From Ursus arctos (taxonomy: Eukaryota > Chordata > Mammalia > Carnivora > Ursidae), in the NCBI RefSeq assembly GCF_023065955.2, contig NW_026622764.1:45391833-45455832 (forward strand): a DNA stretch of 64,000 nt, written 5' to 3'. This document shows positions 10,681 through 23,351 of the stretch, one piece after another; within the stretch, counting starts at the first letter, position 1, and every line of letters starts with the position of its first letter. Below the pieces are notes generated by a model. That model saw nothing but the letters and a program-made list of their open reading frames with translations. It did not search any database and was not told where the DNA came from. The position numbers and the translations under genes were made by a program.

Positions 10681-13145
10681 GGAAATACTTCCAATTCCAT
10701 TCATGCGGGAACCTTTATTATGCAATGATTAAAGTTTTCAAACAGAAAAACAACTTTGCTCAATTACGTGCTTTAAAATATTTTTTGTTTTATTCTTTAT
10801 ATGTTCATTGTTTTCTCCCTAATGCTTTTATTTACTAAGCACTTAAGAATTCTTTTGAATAATAACCTACATATGAAATGTATTATGGAAAATAAAAGTA
10901 GTCTTTTCCTACAGATTAAAAAAATAAGCTATCAACTGTATTTTGACCTACATTTTCTTTTCTTTATGTAAAAATGTTATGGAATAATTTCTTTTTTAAA
11001 TCCAGCACTTTGTCACCCTCAGATTGCCCTATTATTAACATTACCAAATAGGGTAATTGACAGATGTGTATAGTTTATTGAAATGATTAAAAGCTGTGGA
11101 GAATTGTAACCTGTCAGTGTTCCCTGGGAAACAAAGTCCTATCCATCTGTTGGGGGACTCTCCAAATGACTGTAATGAGTCACCTTTAAAATGGCAGCTG
11201 TCACCCTAGGACATGAACCTTGAAGCATGAGAAAAAAAAAAAAAGAATGTATTTATATATATAAAGATGCATGCGCTTTAACAAAAAAGGAAAATATATT
11301 CCCAAATTTCTTGCTCTTGATCACAGAAGGAGGTCAGCAAGCAGTGCTTTGTGATATTAGGCTGTGATGTGCAGTTTGCATCCCCCGTCTGTCTGAGGCC
11401 AATAAAAGTCAGGCAAGAAGGAGCGATGTCGAAGTTTGGCAAGACATTCAACGTCTGCTTGTAACTCCTCACATGTCTTTAACATTTCTCAAAATGAATA
11501 TACCCTCACAATGAACTCTGTGTGGCTCAGCGTCACCTGTGGAAATTACCTTTCTTGAACTGCAACAGCAAAGAAACAGAGAGAAGATTGAAACAGAAAG
11601 CCAGTACACTAGTTATGAGGGTGGAAAATACCAGGATTCGTCATGTCCTCTCCCGGCTGCTGGGTCCAGTGTTGCCACGTCAGGATGGAGGAGTGAGACC
11701 CTTCTTATATTCATTCTCTTCTTTAACTGTTCGGATTTTCTCTCTTAGTTTTGGTGTTTTATCTAAAATAGGGCAGGTGGAGTTGTAACATTTGCTGTGA
11801 AATAAAATGCAAATTCCACTATGCAAATAGACCATTAGGAAGTAAATTAGCTTGAACAGTAGTGGTATTTCAGCAATTATATTGCTTTTTAATATGGAGA
11901 GATTCCAGCGTAAATAAAACCCAGCAAGTTTGTATATGAGCTGGGTCGGTGACTGAGTCTCCACCGGAAGGAGGCCCCCTGAGGCGGGAGGCTGTGGTTT
12001 TCTCTTCTGCCTCTCCAGTGGTTTTCAACATCTTCCTGGGCCGTTGGTAACACCAGCACTCACTACAATGTATAGTAACTTTATTTCTTAACATGCTTAA
12101 TGCACATCTAGCCAAGTTATACCAAATAAAATCTCAAATGTGGATTGGCTATGGTAATTACTATTTATATTAATTGGCCTGTCAATGTGCAGACTTTCAA
12201 CTTTGCCACTGGAGTTCCTGTCACCCTTTTAACACATTATCATTATTATTTTTAAACCAGAGTCATTTCAAGTTCAAATTCATAAAATGTGCATTGGAAC
12301 CGCCCACCTTGCATTACAGATGGGTAAAACAGAATGTGTCAAGAGAAATAAAACTTTTAAGGAACCATTTGCACTAACCTTCCCCTCACCTCATTTAGAA
12401 AGTCAATCTGACATTTTTTGGCATTCCACATATTACTTTGAAAGAATTAAAATCAGTATTTATGGTAGGAAGATGCCTAAGAGATCAACAGAGGCAGTCA
12501 TTCTACAGCATCTGGGCATATTTATGGTCACCTAGTTTCTGCTTGAACATTGCCATTCCTTGACCCACCTCCCACCATCATCACCTTTTCTAGTATCTGG
12601 CTCCCCCAAACTCCCAGTGTCATGGTAGAGACAGATTCTATATACACGTTAAGGACAGATGACTTGAGGTTGGAGTCCGAGTTGATCATGCCAATTGACC
12701 TATAAGGCACCAGTAGACTAGACCTCCAAGATGGTCCCAGAAGCAGATTCTTTTCCCTCCCTTTACAGCTGGGGGATTTTGTTTTATCTGCCTTTCTTAC
12801 GAAATTGGTTTCAGACTGCTTCAGGAGGAGTAAAGCACACGGCCATTGCAAGCAACACCTTTTCTTTTCATTCCATGGAGATTCCTCCAATTAACTGTGT
12901 TGTTGGTATTGGTCAGAGTCTGATATTTGCAGCTGCAGGAAGACACTGGCCCTGCCCACCTCCCGACCAGACTGTACTTGCAAGAAGTTGAACATAAGCC
13001 CTATGCTAAGTAACTTAGAAGACTTTCCAGGATTTTTCGCAAAACTATGGAAGAAGACATGTCAATCCACTTAGTATTCAATGCCCATTATTCGAAGCCC
13101 AGTGTTGTTTACTCTTCTTTTCTTAACTCCAACCTTTCTCTCCAA
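10681..13145. other. Unique DNA, no gene seen
   Basis: Contains a short A run at 11229-11242 and several open frames up to about 120 codons (the longest on the minus strand at 12528-12890) with no recognisable domain or splice context. A homeodomain-rich block at 12130-12240 is noted as a possible regulatory element. Confidence 0.45.
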
Positions 13146-13359
13146 GGCAGGATTTCTCAACCCGGGCATTTTGGACATTTTTGATGGGGCAAATCTTTGT
13201 TGCAGAGGTCCGTACTGTGAATTACAAGACTTTTAGTAGCTTGGTAGGTGCCAGTAGCAAACCAACTCCCTTACCTCTTAACAATCAAAACTGTCTCTAG
13301 ATACTGCCAAGTAACCCTGGGAGGCAAAACTGCCCCCCCAGGTGGAAATCACTAATCTA
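13146..13359 (-). mobile_element. MER5A-type hAT MITE
   Basis: Right end on the plus strand reads 'gtctctagatactgccaag', 'ggcaaaactgccccccc' and 'ggtggaaatcact'. Left end reads 'ggatttctcaacccgggcat'. This is the reverse complement of MER5A, including the hallmark 'ggcagt...ctagagacagttttg' section. Non-coding. Confidence 0.78.
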
Positions 13360-14090
13360 AGTCATTATTCTCTATTTCAGTGTCTAAATAATCAATAACT
13401 ATAAGCTCCTTTACTGATATACATGGGACATTATGGAAGCAATAAGACAGGATCCCTCTATCAGTCTGGGGGTTCCTGAGACAGCAGTCATAGGCAAAAA
13501 TTCTTAGGAACAGAATTATTCTGCCTAGAAGAATTCACACCGCAGATAACCAGGAGATGCTTGGAGAATCTGGAAATGTTAAAAAACCACTTTTCCAGGG
13601 ATGAAATCATCCATGCTCTTGAACTTTGTCTTTCTCTGCTGTCTCTCTTAGTCTCCCAAATCTTCCAACATGATTACAGATTTCAAAGGAAGAATTATTT
13701 CTGGGAAGTTGGAAATATACACAAATACTCTGCTGAGGGCTTGAAGCTGAGAATTGCAAGATTCAGCAAAGTTGGCATTGCCTCCAGATAGTTGGATCTG
13801 CCCCAAGAACAAGGTGCTATTAGGCAGCATCTTATAAAGAATGGATCACCAGGCAGCAGCAAGCTGTCCCAGTGTTATTTTCCTAAATTCGCCTTCCACT
13901 TGGCAAACCTTTCACAGAGCTCTCCCAGCTTGTGAACCTAATTCAGGTGTCCTCGAGGCCCCCTTCCTTGGACTGGGCATTCAAGTGATATCTCCTAACC
14001 TCAACATTCACTACAGTTCCCAGCTTGACCTAACCCACCTTTCTAACCCTTTCTAACTTTCTAATCAGAAAATATTCTGACTTCATTTAA
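13360..14090. other. Unique DNA, no gene seen
   Basis: Reading frames here are short and overlap on both strands without recognisable products. Confidence 0.4.
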
Positions 14091-14099
14091 ATGTTTTTC

Positions 14100-14440
14100 T
14101 GTCTTCCTCCAGAATGCATTTCCTGTACATCCCCACTGCCAAAATCCTGTCCCACATGCTCCATCCAAATGCTGCCTTCTCCTAGAAGCTGCAACACTTC
14201 CCTCCCCCCTCTCTCTTTTCCTCAGCTGAAAGTACTTGTTCTCTCTCTCCCTCTCTCTCTTTTTTTGTCCACTGCAACTTGCACTTCTCTCATAGTACCA
14301 ACTACAATCTGTATTTGGGTAAATATCTTCATTTCCCAGTATATTTTAAATTCTACGGAGACAGAGGCTGTACTTTATTAATATCTGTATGCTCCATTGT
14401 ATTCGAAAACACGATACATGCTCCACAAATTAGTGTTGAA
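14100..14440 (+). repeat. LINE2 (L2) 3' fragment, decayed
   Basis: 'aatgctgccttctcctagaa', a C/T-rich middle, 'aacttgcacttctctcatag', 'ctgtatgctccattgtattc' and 'ttagtgttgaattgaac' follow the order of an L2 3' end. Confidence 0.55.
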
Positions 14441-16290
14441 TTGAACTGGGATGTCACATTCTAAGGAGGAAAATCACCAGAGAAGCCACATTTGACCCAT
14501 TCATTTATTTCCTTTCCTCCTCTGGACTATGAACAGAAAGTAAATTTTAGTAGTTATCCAAAATGAAAGAAATAATGAAATATGTATAGTAGTTGAATTT
14601 CAGAGGTGTTTGGGGAATAAATGCAGATTGAGAAATCATAAGCACATAATCTCAGAGGTAAGGGTCTTTTCTTATCTTCAATCAAAGCCAACCATTTCAC
14701 ATGAGATATTAAAATGAGGACTTCTTAGCATATAGGAATTAGTAATAATAGAGCGGGATGATTCACTTTCTATCTCTTTTTCAACCTTTCAATGAAATAG
14801 ATAGTCAGTCTCACATGAAGATTTTTAGCTAAAATCCTGCATCCTAACCTATTTACTACTTTACATATTTCTGCTATATTTTACTATGCATTTTGTCCAT
14901 TTTAACACTCCATGTAAGTTATATCTTTAAAAATATTATCAGTTTTCTCATAGATTAATAAAAGCAGCTTGGACATTTTCCACATTGATGTAATTATTAG
15001 GAAACACATCACTATCTCCATAATTGATGCATAACCATAAAGACATATATATATGAACATTTTAATGGGAAAATGGATGATAAAGACTAAATAATAGATG
15101 ATTTTGAGAGAAAATTATGAAATAAGGATGAAAATAAGAGAATAGCCATATATAAGACAGCTATTTGATACTAAAATGTTTGATACTACAAATATAAACA
15201 AAAATCAAATTTTAAAAAGGAAAGGATAACAGTTTAAAAATCTTATCTCAAAGCAAATTACTATATTGAAGACAGTCTTTCAACTGCAATGTAAGCAAGA
15301 ATAATTTCAAAATATGACTTAATATTGAGATATTCAGCAGATCAATAAAATGAATGAATATTACATCCCACCTATCTGAATTTAGATTTTCAAAATATAA
15401 AATAGCTTATTCATGTTAAAGGGTTATTAAAATTTATTTCTGGACCTCTTGAAAATAAAGTTGGTTTTCTGTAAATAGTAGAGAAATATTAAACATTATA
15501 GTAAGTTAAATCCAGGCAGAATCAGAATAACTTCATTTGTGATTTACCAGCCGAAAATGACTCTGATAGCAACTGCAATCTTTTTCATCTGATCATTGAA
15601 GAAGCCAATGATAGAACATTTTATCCAATGTGGATGTGAGGATGTGGCAAGTCACAGATTAAAAAAAAATGTGTTGTTCATCACTTAGCCACATTGCTAC
15701 TGCTCAAATTCCCACTCACCTTTATTTTGTGATACTGACTTTTGAAAGCAGTCAACTCTCATGCCTTTACATGTGTATATTAATCCATATATATAGGTGT
15801 AGTATTTTAAATGTCTCCTTAGTATTACCAGAGTTTATTAAAAGAACCAATTATTTATCTTATTAGTTTAGTATGTGCCAAATTCATGATTAAAGGGATT
15901 CAATATCGTCTGTATCATTGTTTCTGTATTCCAAGTTCACAGAAAACTAATATCCCACAATATTCATTTAGAATATTTTGGAGAACATACCACCAATGTG
16001 GTGAAACATTTTTATAGATAGCAACAAAAACTTGAGAGTAATCTTAAGAGAGTATGATTCTTATGATGTCTTTTCATTTTCTTGGAGACTACAATCCCTA
16101 TTCTCTGCTTCTCAAATCACTTAATACTGTTATGAACTATTAACATCGAGACTATCTAAATTATATGCCTGCCAACTTACAGGGGAAGGTATATTACTGG
16201 AATAGTTTAGTTTTTTTCAGATAATAAATTGAAGATACTAAAGAGGAAAGATATTAAATAGGGCAAGACTGCAGAATTCACAAAATCTGG
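14441..16290. other. AT-rich unique DNA, nothing recognised
   Basis: No exon-like frame, no SINE and no clear LINE. Only short low-complexity runs. Confidence 0.45.
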
Positions 16291-16299
16291 AACAAGCAG

Positions 16300-16465
16300 A
16301 AACACTGAACTTTTAGTTCAAGTGTGGGTTTAAAGCTTCCTAGCTAATTGCCCTTGGGTAAGTCCTTTTACCATCTGAGTTTCAGAACCCTTAATATTTT
16401 AACGTCTTGTAAATTTGTGAAAGTGCTCTGTGAGTTGGAACGTTCTCTACAAACAGAACTTACCA
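16300..16465 (+). repeat. MIR SINE fragment
   Basis: 'gtgtgggtttaaagcttcct', 'agctaattgcccttgggtaa' and 'gtccttttaccatctgagtt' match the core and pol III-derived order of MIR. Confidence 0.6.
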
Positions 16466-18611
16466 GTATTAATTTAGGTTTGTGTAATTGTTCTTTTATT
16501 TGGTTGGCCTGATCTTGTAAACCCTGAGGGAAGAAAGCACAATTTTCATATAATTAGTGCTGAATACCAATATTTTAAAAAATATAATGATAATTTGTAT
16601 AAGATAAACAAAGACTTCCAAATTTGGTTTTGTTTGTTATTAGTGATCTTTGAAAATATTATGAGATAATTTGACTGAGTAATGTAACTTCAGGACAGTA
16701 GATTTTAAAATATAACTCATAATCAAAATTTAGTTTATAAAAATGCTACAGATAATGTGATATGTATAAGGACAAATAAGTGGTCCTCTCGAAGTGAAAT
16801 GTTTCACTTGTAAGACAAACCAGAATACCTATCTTGACCTAATGGGTGATAAGTCAACCACTGCGATACAAAATTTGTAGAAGCTCACCGAAATCTTCCC
16901 TCTCTCAGGCAGTCCTTGCAAGATACCCATTACCGTTTAAAGTAGTTTGAAAAAATAAAGGTATTTTTTGGTAACTCTTTCTGAAATATTTGATAACTCT
17001 TTCTGAAACAGTAACAGAAGCTGCACCCTCTTTCTAGAATACTGAGAATGTAATCCCTAGTGTACAGTGGGTTGTTCACTACTATTAGTGTCTAAAATGA
17101 ACAGAAAATGATATATTTCCTTGGTGAACCATGTGCAACCATCTCCAAAAGCACGCAACGAAGAGTTTGAGGATGGTCCATTAACTTGCTGATCAATTTC
17201 TGTGTGCTGTATTGATGCTACAGTGACCTTTAAGGATTCATTCTCTTCATATCCTACAAAGAATTGTTCTGTACAGTTGTCAAATAATTGTATTTTGTGG
17301 GCATATCTACTTTAAAAAGTGTAATTTGAGGGAGTTAATAGCTTATTGACGTGGTTTAAGCCTGTAATATATGTTCCATTCACGACTTCCTTCTAATTGC
17401 AGCATTACCGGATAGGGTTCCTCATTTGAATGACTCAGTGTTCCCTCAACCCTGGTCAGGTGGTTCAGGCGAGCCAATTAACAGCTTGCTCTACCCTCAC
17501 CCTTGAAAGCGATGAATGGCATGGTAGGCATATGGTTTTTGCTATTCGTAAAAGAGAAATTATTTTGTTATGAAAAGGTAATAATGTCAAGGCAAAATAA
17601 AATCCATTCCTATGTTAGTGTATATCACCTGGACACAAACTACAGGTACTCCGAGGGCAACATAATTATAATCGGCTTAGTTCTTTGTAACTTAGGATCC
17701 TTGTATAGCACTTAAGTGGTGTTCAATAAAAACGAAACAGAGAATTCAACAAATGAGCAAAAGAATGAATATATAAGCCATTTAGTCTATCCCAATAAGC
17801 CTAAACTGTGAAGATCTTCTGAAATGTGGAAAAGCCATGCACACTTCTTGATATTATGCTGTCAGAAGAAAATTAAAATAAAAATCCAAACTCCAACTGG
17901 GCAGATTGTTGTTGTTTTTTTTTTAATTAAGGAGATGTCATTCACTGAAAATGAGATAGTAGAAGTAAGGGATATATGGAGAAACTAAGGGAAGATGCAA
18001 ACACCCCAATCCAATTTATATATATAAAGAGCAAGGTGTAGTGGAACTTACCTATTTGTTTCTCCCACAAGACTGTGACCTGGGGACCACTTCTTTGTTT
18101 ACTGTCTACCTCCGGGGCATAGTAGTCAAGGGCAAACACACACTAGTAATTCAGTAGAATTTGAATGAGTAGAAAGAGAGGCTTATTATTTTAAGATGCC
18201 ATGATAAATATATATTTACTTTAAAATGTTATGCATAAATACGTGTTTTCATCAATCATGTATGAGAAAGCTTTAAAAAAGGATTTTCTGAAGTCTTTTC
18301 GATTCTTATACCAAATTATTTTCCAACCAACTGTAGCTATTAAAAGTCTCAAGTGTCTAGGTCATGACTCCATGGTAATTATTTGACTAGCCAACTTATT
18401 GAAGCTATCTGAAAGATTGTTAACCCATTCTTGTTGAGAATGTCTAGTGACATTACTGTTAAATAAATTTTTAATCTTATTTTACTGGTAAACAACTAGC
18501 AAAACGGTCAGGATGCCACAGTTGCTTTCCAAAATAATTATGATGAGGGTCCCTGTGGTACACAGTGTATAACACACCACTTCTGTGTTAATGAATTCAA
18601 GGGAAGGCAAC
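16466..18611. other. Unique DNA downstream of PCDH17, nothing coding
   Basis: A short tandem copy of TAACTCTTTCTGAAA lies at about 16972-17007. A CpG-retaining block at 17340-17520 is noted as a possible regulatory element. Confidence 0.4.
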
Positions 18612-20669
18612 GCCACTATTAGTAATAGCTTTTTATTCGGAGTCCTCATTTTCCAGATAGGTCACATTAAACACAGCCATTAAACAATAGCGTTGAGATA
18701 AATCCATACAATGTATGCTGCTTTTGTTGTTGTTGTCCTTGTTCACCAATTGCTTGGTGCAGCTAAGAACCTTATGGAGTGATGGGGCTGATACATGGGA
18801 ATAGCCAACCTGCAAAACACTGGGGCCAGGAAAGTCAGACTTTAATCAGGTCTCATTCAATTATGTTTCAAATCAACACATCTTGATAGCCAAAACTCTC
18901 ATTTGAATTAATGCTGTGATAAATTCTGTCTGTTGTCAAAAGAATATAATTAGACAATAATGAGTGGGCATATATTATGCCAGACCTCAGTCTACTTGTT
19001 GACCTCAGCAACTTCTACTCCATTAGGCAAGAAACAGCTTTTAACCTAGTTCTAATAAAGCATACTGCTCTATTACTACATGACTTTTTTTTTTTTATGG
19101 TGTCATTCTTTAAATTGAGCACTGCCTAGATCCTTTAAAGGGAAGTCATGTTTTACAAGATCTCAGGAAAATGAAACAAAGTCAATTTCCCAACCAGGAA
19201 TTCAATTAATTCATGGAGTAGTGAGCCAATCCTTGTGTATTGCCTGCAATAAGGGTAAGTATGTAAGGTTAAGAAATAGTATGAAAGCATTCTTTAAAAT
19301 CGCATGATATGTCTCTTTAATGTTTACTTTGGTATAGGTATAACTAACACTGATTCTCACTACTTTTAACTTCCATGAAAAGATCTTTCAATAACATTTA
19401 ATGAAAAGATTGTTATGTTTCTGATTATTTTTAGTTCACCAGTAAACAATTTTTAGAACTTTTTGACTTTCTTACAAAAATTTCTATAAATTCTTATTCT
19501 GTGCTTGACTTCAGTTATTGAAGGACCTAAAAGACAAAGTATTATCAAATTATTCTTTTTTGAATGTGTGGGATTTTTTTAGGGGTTAGTATTTGGAGGA
19601 TGTGAATTAAGACAATTTTTCCACATTCTGAATTATGCTGAAACCCCTTGAAATATCACTGTTTGATCATGCATCACCCCCCAGAGCAAGTTGCTCCTCA
19701 GAGGGGAGATTTTGGCATCTCATAGACTTCCTCGGAAGCCAAGCACCAGAGGTCTGTGATAAAGGCAGTCGCCAGCCAAATGATTAAAGGCGAGATTCCC
19801 TCAACTCAACTATAAAAGCTCAGAGTCCTGACTGCTGAATTACCACCAACTTGTAAATAAATAATTACTACTAAATACAGATAATGTGTTAAACAGCTAA
19901 CACTAGTAAATCACCGGTGACAGAGAGCCTAAAGGTAAATCCCTCGCACATTGGCACAATCAATTCTTAAAATCTTAGAGTGTTTTAATGTCTTCAGACA
20001 CGTATAATAAATTGAACAACTGGTTACTCAGCGTTAAGAATGTTTTAAAAATAAAGCCTGCTCTCTTTGTTGATTTCATTTACATACTGCCTTAGATTGT
20101 ACTATGTGGGTATCTGTCTAGTCAGAGAGAGGCAACACTTGGTAAGACTAAGTGGAAATTAGTTTTCCATCAAATTTCAGCTATCAAGCTAAATCAACCT
20201 GTAGTCTCCTGGCAAAAAAATAACATCATATAACAGAGACAACACATTTCAGATACATAAATTGTCCAAAATATAGAGAGTCAGTTAGGTTTCACGTGTA
20301 CAAGATCCCTTCTTTTCTCATTTAAACATTTATGAGTAATAAAAACCAAGAGTAGAGCTTTGGAAAGGCTGTTACTAGGAACCAAATACAGTTCTCGAGA
20401 GAATAAGGCTGATGGGAGTTGTCCACTCTTCCCTTTCAAAGCAGTTTGCAAACGAGGTACAGTCTAAAATCTTGATGGCATTTGACAGAAATATTGTTAG
20501 CTGAATTTTTTGAGGTTTAAAATTACAAAACTTAATTCAGTTCAATGTTTGTTTTGCTTTTGCTTTTGTTTTTAATATAATGATTTTATGACATTTATGC
20601 TGTTTCTACACTGGCTTGGTGGCCAGAAAAGAAGGCACAGAATTCTCCACCAGTTTGCAAATAACGCAT
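18612..20669 (-). other. Possible distal PCDH17 3' UTR extension, otherwise downstream intergenic DNA
   Basis: AT-rich unique sequence with no recognised young repeat. It ends near a second minus-strand AATAAA (plus TTTATT around 18632-18637), which would give a UTR of about 4.0 kb. A less AT-rich block at about 19680-19830 stands out. I cannot tell a long UTR from intergenic sequence without transcript data. Confidence 0.3.
18632..18637 (-). terminator. PCDH17: Candidate PCDH17 poly(A) signal AATAAA (distal)
   Basis: Minus-strand AATAAA in non-repeat DNA about 4.0 kb after the PCDH17 stop codon. Only the hexamer supports it, and the base composition makes chance hexamers common. Confidence 0.25.
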
Positions 20670-20695
20670 TTTTCCGCTCCAATGCACAAACAGCC

Positions 20696-20701
20696 TTTAT
20701 T
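20696..20701 (-). terminator. PCDH17: Candidate PCDH17 poly(A) signal AATAAA (proximal)
   Basis: Canonical AATAAA on the minus strand about 1.97 kb after the stop codon. It sits in a unique stretch rather than in a SINE tail. A CA dinucleotide follows at a suitable distance. Use of the site is inferred. Confidence 0.4.
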
Positions 20702-22366
20702 TAACTCGGCACCACATTTTCTAAGGTATGGGCTGGAAACTGTTTGTCATGAAGCTGTAAAATGCCAAAAATTTTAAACGCTGAAGGAAAATGTCAATCA
20801 AGGCATTTTCCCATCTGCTGCTACTTCTGCAAGTGCTAATTTTGTTTTTCCCAATTCCTGAAATTTGAGGTTTCCTAGCTTCATGTGGAAGTAAGTTTGA
20901 AACTTGCTAAATGTCACAAGAAAAGGTGTAACCAAATGAAAGAAGCGAAGATGTATTGTTCTCAAAGGACACCAATAAAAAGAGGCAGAAGAGTATTGAG
21001 AAAAAGAAAAAACATTTTGTTAAGACCCAGACCTCTTGAAACACACTACACAATGCAAGGAACCAGTGCTGGTACCACACATGCATTAAAGCATTTCTCA
21101 TGGTTTTGAAATACAATGGGAACACACATCTTGAACCACCTAAGGTACTTTTGAGAAAGCAATCAATGGTATGATATCTACATAGGCAGAAGTTGGATGT
21201 TACCGAAAAAACGTAAACAAGTTTCACGTATCAGTACAAATGTAACTCTTGTGATTTAGCGTGACTTTAATAAAAGCTTCTACAAGGACTTGCACAGAAC
21301 CATGACTGACGGATGTCTTTTTTGACCTTTTCAGTTAGCTCCATCAGCTCACTCAAACACATTTTGAACAGATTATGTACTGTAGTACTTGGTAGACTAT
21401 ACATTAAACAAGAGACTCTGCTCTGAGGCACTGCTTCCCACACTCCATGGGGAAAAGGAAGCAGGAAAAAACAAAACTCATAGAGTTCGACAGCTACCGA
21501 GGCAACACTTGCCATTTACAATATAAGCCCAAATATTTTTGCAACACAACTATATATTAATTTAATAAAATACACAATATAGCTCTTATACACTCAACAA
21601 TTTGGCTCATATGCACTGAATCTGCAATAAATCAATAAAAATATGTCATTTGATGTAAACACATTGAATCTTCTTACATTTGCACATTTAAATGGTCACG
21701 TGATTGGAGTATGTCTAAGACATTTTCACTTTCCTGAGCTATTTTAGTGTCCACAAATGAATAAAACATATTAATCACGTTAATTTCCTCCGCATATTAT
21801 CATTCAATGGTAACTATTTCTCAGGTCAAATTTAAAACATATCCATCATTATTTATATGTTTGCTGGACACTAAAACGCTGAAGAGGCATTTTAAACTTT
21901 CTAAAATTTCTTCTCCTTTAATGAAGTGAATTAGTCTATGTGTGTGCAGGACAAAATGGACTATATCTTTTTACACTTAACTTTTATACGACATGAAGTG
22001 TCTTACAAATGACCAAGTTTTTTTTTTTTTGCTTTTTTTTCGACTAATGATATGGAATGTTCTTTATGTTTATATGTGTGGCAGGTAACTTTATACAGAA
22101 ATGTTTACCACAAATATGTGTTAATGTTTGGTGTGGCTTGGACTACTGCAAGGTCTTTTCGGGACTTTAAGTAGAAGCCTGTGATGACTGCTAGAAATCC
22201 ACCACAGATCACAAATTATGACCCTGCTTTGTATGGGGTTTATAGGTAAACAGTTAAGTCAGCATAAATCACGGAGGACAGTCTTAGAGTGATCAGAAAT
22301 ACTTCAATTCTCACACTGCATACCTTCCTAACAGATTGTCAAAAGGTAACTCGCCTCCTCATTCTC

Positions 22367-22412
22367 CTTTTTCTTCTTTCTTTTCTCTTCTCTCTTTTTC
22401 TTTTCTCTTTCA
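22367..22412 (+). repeat. Pyrimidine-rich simple sequence in the 3' UTR
   Basis: Nearly uninterrupted C/T run (purine-rich in the PCDH17 message). It ends in a CAG on the plus strand, which mimics a splice acceptor, but no plus-strand exon is evident. Confidence 0.7.
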
Positions 22413-22619
22413 GCATCGTTAATTCTGTCCTAATATAAGTTTGGTCAAAACAAAACCATTGTTATCTCTGAAAAAGAAACAGCAGTGAAAAGAACATACT
22501 TGTGGGCACTTCAGATGTTCACTAAAAGCCTTAAAGCAGCATTGGTCTTTCTTCATCCCTGCAAAATGGGTTGTCACCAGGAGGGATCAGTTTTAAATCA
22601 ACAGAAGAGACAAGAAAAT

Positions 22620-22668
22620 GCCAATGCTTTCTTTCTTTCTTTTTTCTTTTTTTCTTTTTTTTTTTTTT
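22620..22668 (-). repeat. Homopurine A/G tract immediately after the PCDH17 stop codon
   Basis: On the minus strand the TGA is followed directly by an A run and then AAAG/AAAAG repeats, about 45 purine-rich bases in all. It is simple sequence and may vary in length between individuals. Confidence 0.85.
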
Positions 22669-23351
22669 TCACTTTCTCACAGCCACAGGGTCATTTCCCC
22701 GGCAGTCCTGCAAAAGCTTATCAATTTCTCTCACGACTTCCTCTGCATCCACCGATTCTCGGCCCAGATCCCTGGTGGGGTGGTCAAGCTGCTCAAGAAC
22801 TGCACCCATCTCGCTGGAATCCCGGCGGGCTCTAGAATGCACATCTGCAAAGACCCTTGCCATCTGATCGGAAGCCATGAATGGAGGGTCTCTTGGTTGC
22901 TTACTGGGTGACAGATACTGACTGTCAGTGGGCAAGTATTGGCTGCTTGCTTCGGCCAGGGCTCCTGGTTTTGCTTCACAACTATCCAGAGAGCCTTTTG
23001 TTGAGGTGCAAGGCTCGATGCATGCCTTGGTTGGGCTGCTTGATGCTGAGGGAACCTCTTGGAGGAGAGGGCTCAGGGCACGTTTGGCTTTTAAATAAGG
23101 TTTAACATTGGCAATGAGAATAGTGTGCTCTCGCTTGTCTTTTCCAAATGTACAAAAAGTCTTTTTCCCAGTGGGATTCACAGTTTCGTAAGTCTCAGTC
23201 TCAACATTAGCTTCAACTGTGGGTACAAAGAGATTTGTGCGGTAATCTGCATTTTCAGCCTGATTGGCTGCAGGGAACTGTGGCATCCAACACCTGTCAG
23301 AATGACCAAGCACTCGGCATTCATCTGTGCAATTAACGCACTCTTCTGGTT
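22669..23351 (-). CDS. PCDH17: Protocadherin 17, terminal coding exon (C-terminal 226 residues, partial gene)
   Basis: PCDH17 is a delta-2 protocadherin, a single-pass cadherin-superfamily adhesion protein of neurons that links homophilic contact to actin control. This exon encodes only the distal cytoplasmic tail; ectodomain and membrane segment lie in earlier exons not seen here. On the minus strand a TTTTGCAG acceptor precedes position 23351, and two bases complete a Glu codon started in the previous exon. The tail opens PEECVNCTDECRVLGHSDRC followed by WMP, the block shared by delta-2 protocadherins, with Cys at local residues 4, 7, 11 and 20. FCTFGK at residues 65-70 (23140-23157) fits the WIRS consensus for binding the WAVE regulatory complex. 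The end is acidic and helical-looking (DAEEVVREIDKLLQDCR) and closes VAVRK, then TGA. The reading frame is intact. PCDH10 and PCDH18 have different C-termini as I remember them; PCDH19 is the closest alternative to exclude. Confidence 0.93.

Larger units (their letters stand above)
20670..22668 (-). other. PCDH17: PCDH17 3' UTR, proximal part
   Basis: Sequence after the TGA on the minus strand. It starts with an A/G-rich tract (22620-22668) and continues as AT-rich unique DNA with no recognisable SINE, LINE or LTR insertion, as expected for an exonic UTR. An AATAAA on the minus strand (plus-strand TTTATT at 20696-20701) is a possible polyadenylation signal giving a UTR of about 2.0 kb. The minus-strand sequence just after it contains a plausible CA cleavage dinucleotide and G/T-rich stretches. 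The lower boundary is a guess between this signal and the one near 18632. Confidence 0.6.

Noticed and set aside
12528..12890. Minus-strand open frame of 120 codons
   Set aside because: No recognisable domain, no splice or promoter context, overlapping frames on the other strand; consistent with chance.
22367..22415. Pyrimidine tract plus CAG resembling a plus-strand splice acceptor
   Set aside because: Lies in the PCDH17 3' UTR on the opposite strand, with no exon-like sequence after it.
22485..22911. Plus-strand open frames opposite the PCDH17 end
   Set aside because: Antisense shadows of the PCDH17 exon and its pyrimidine tract.
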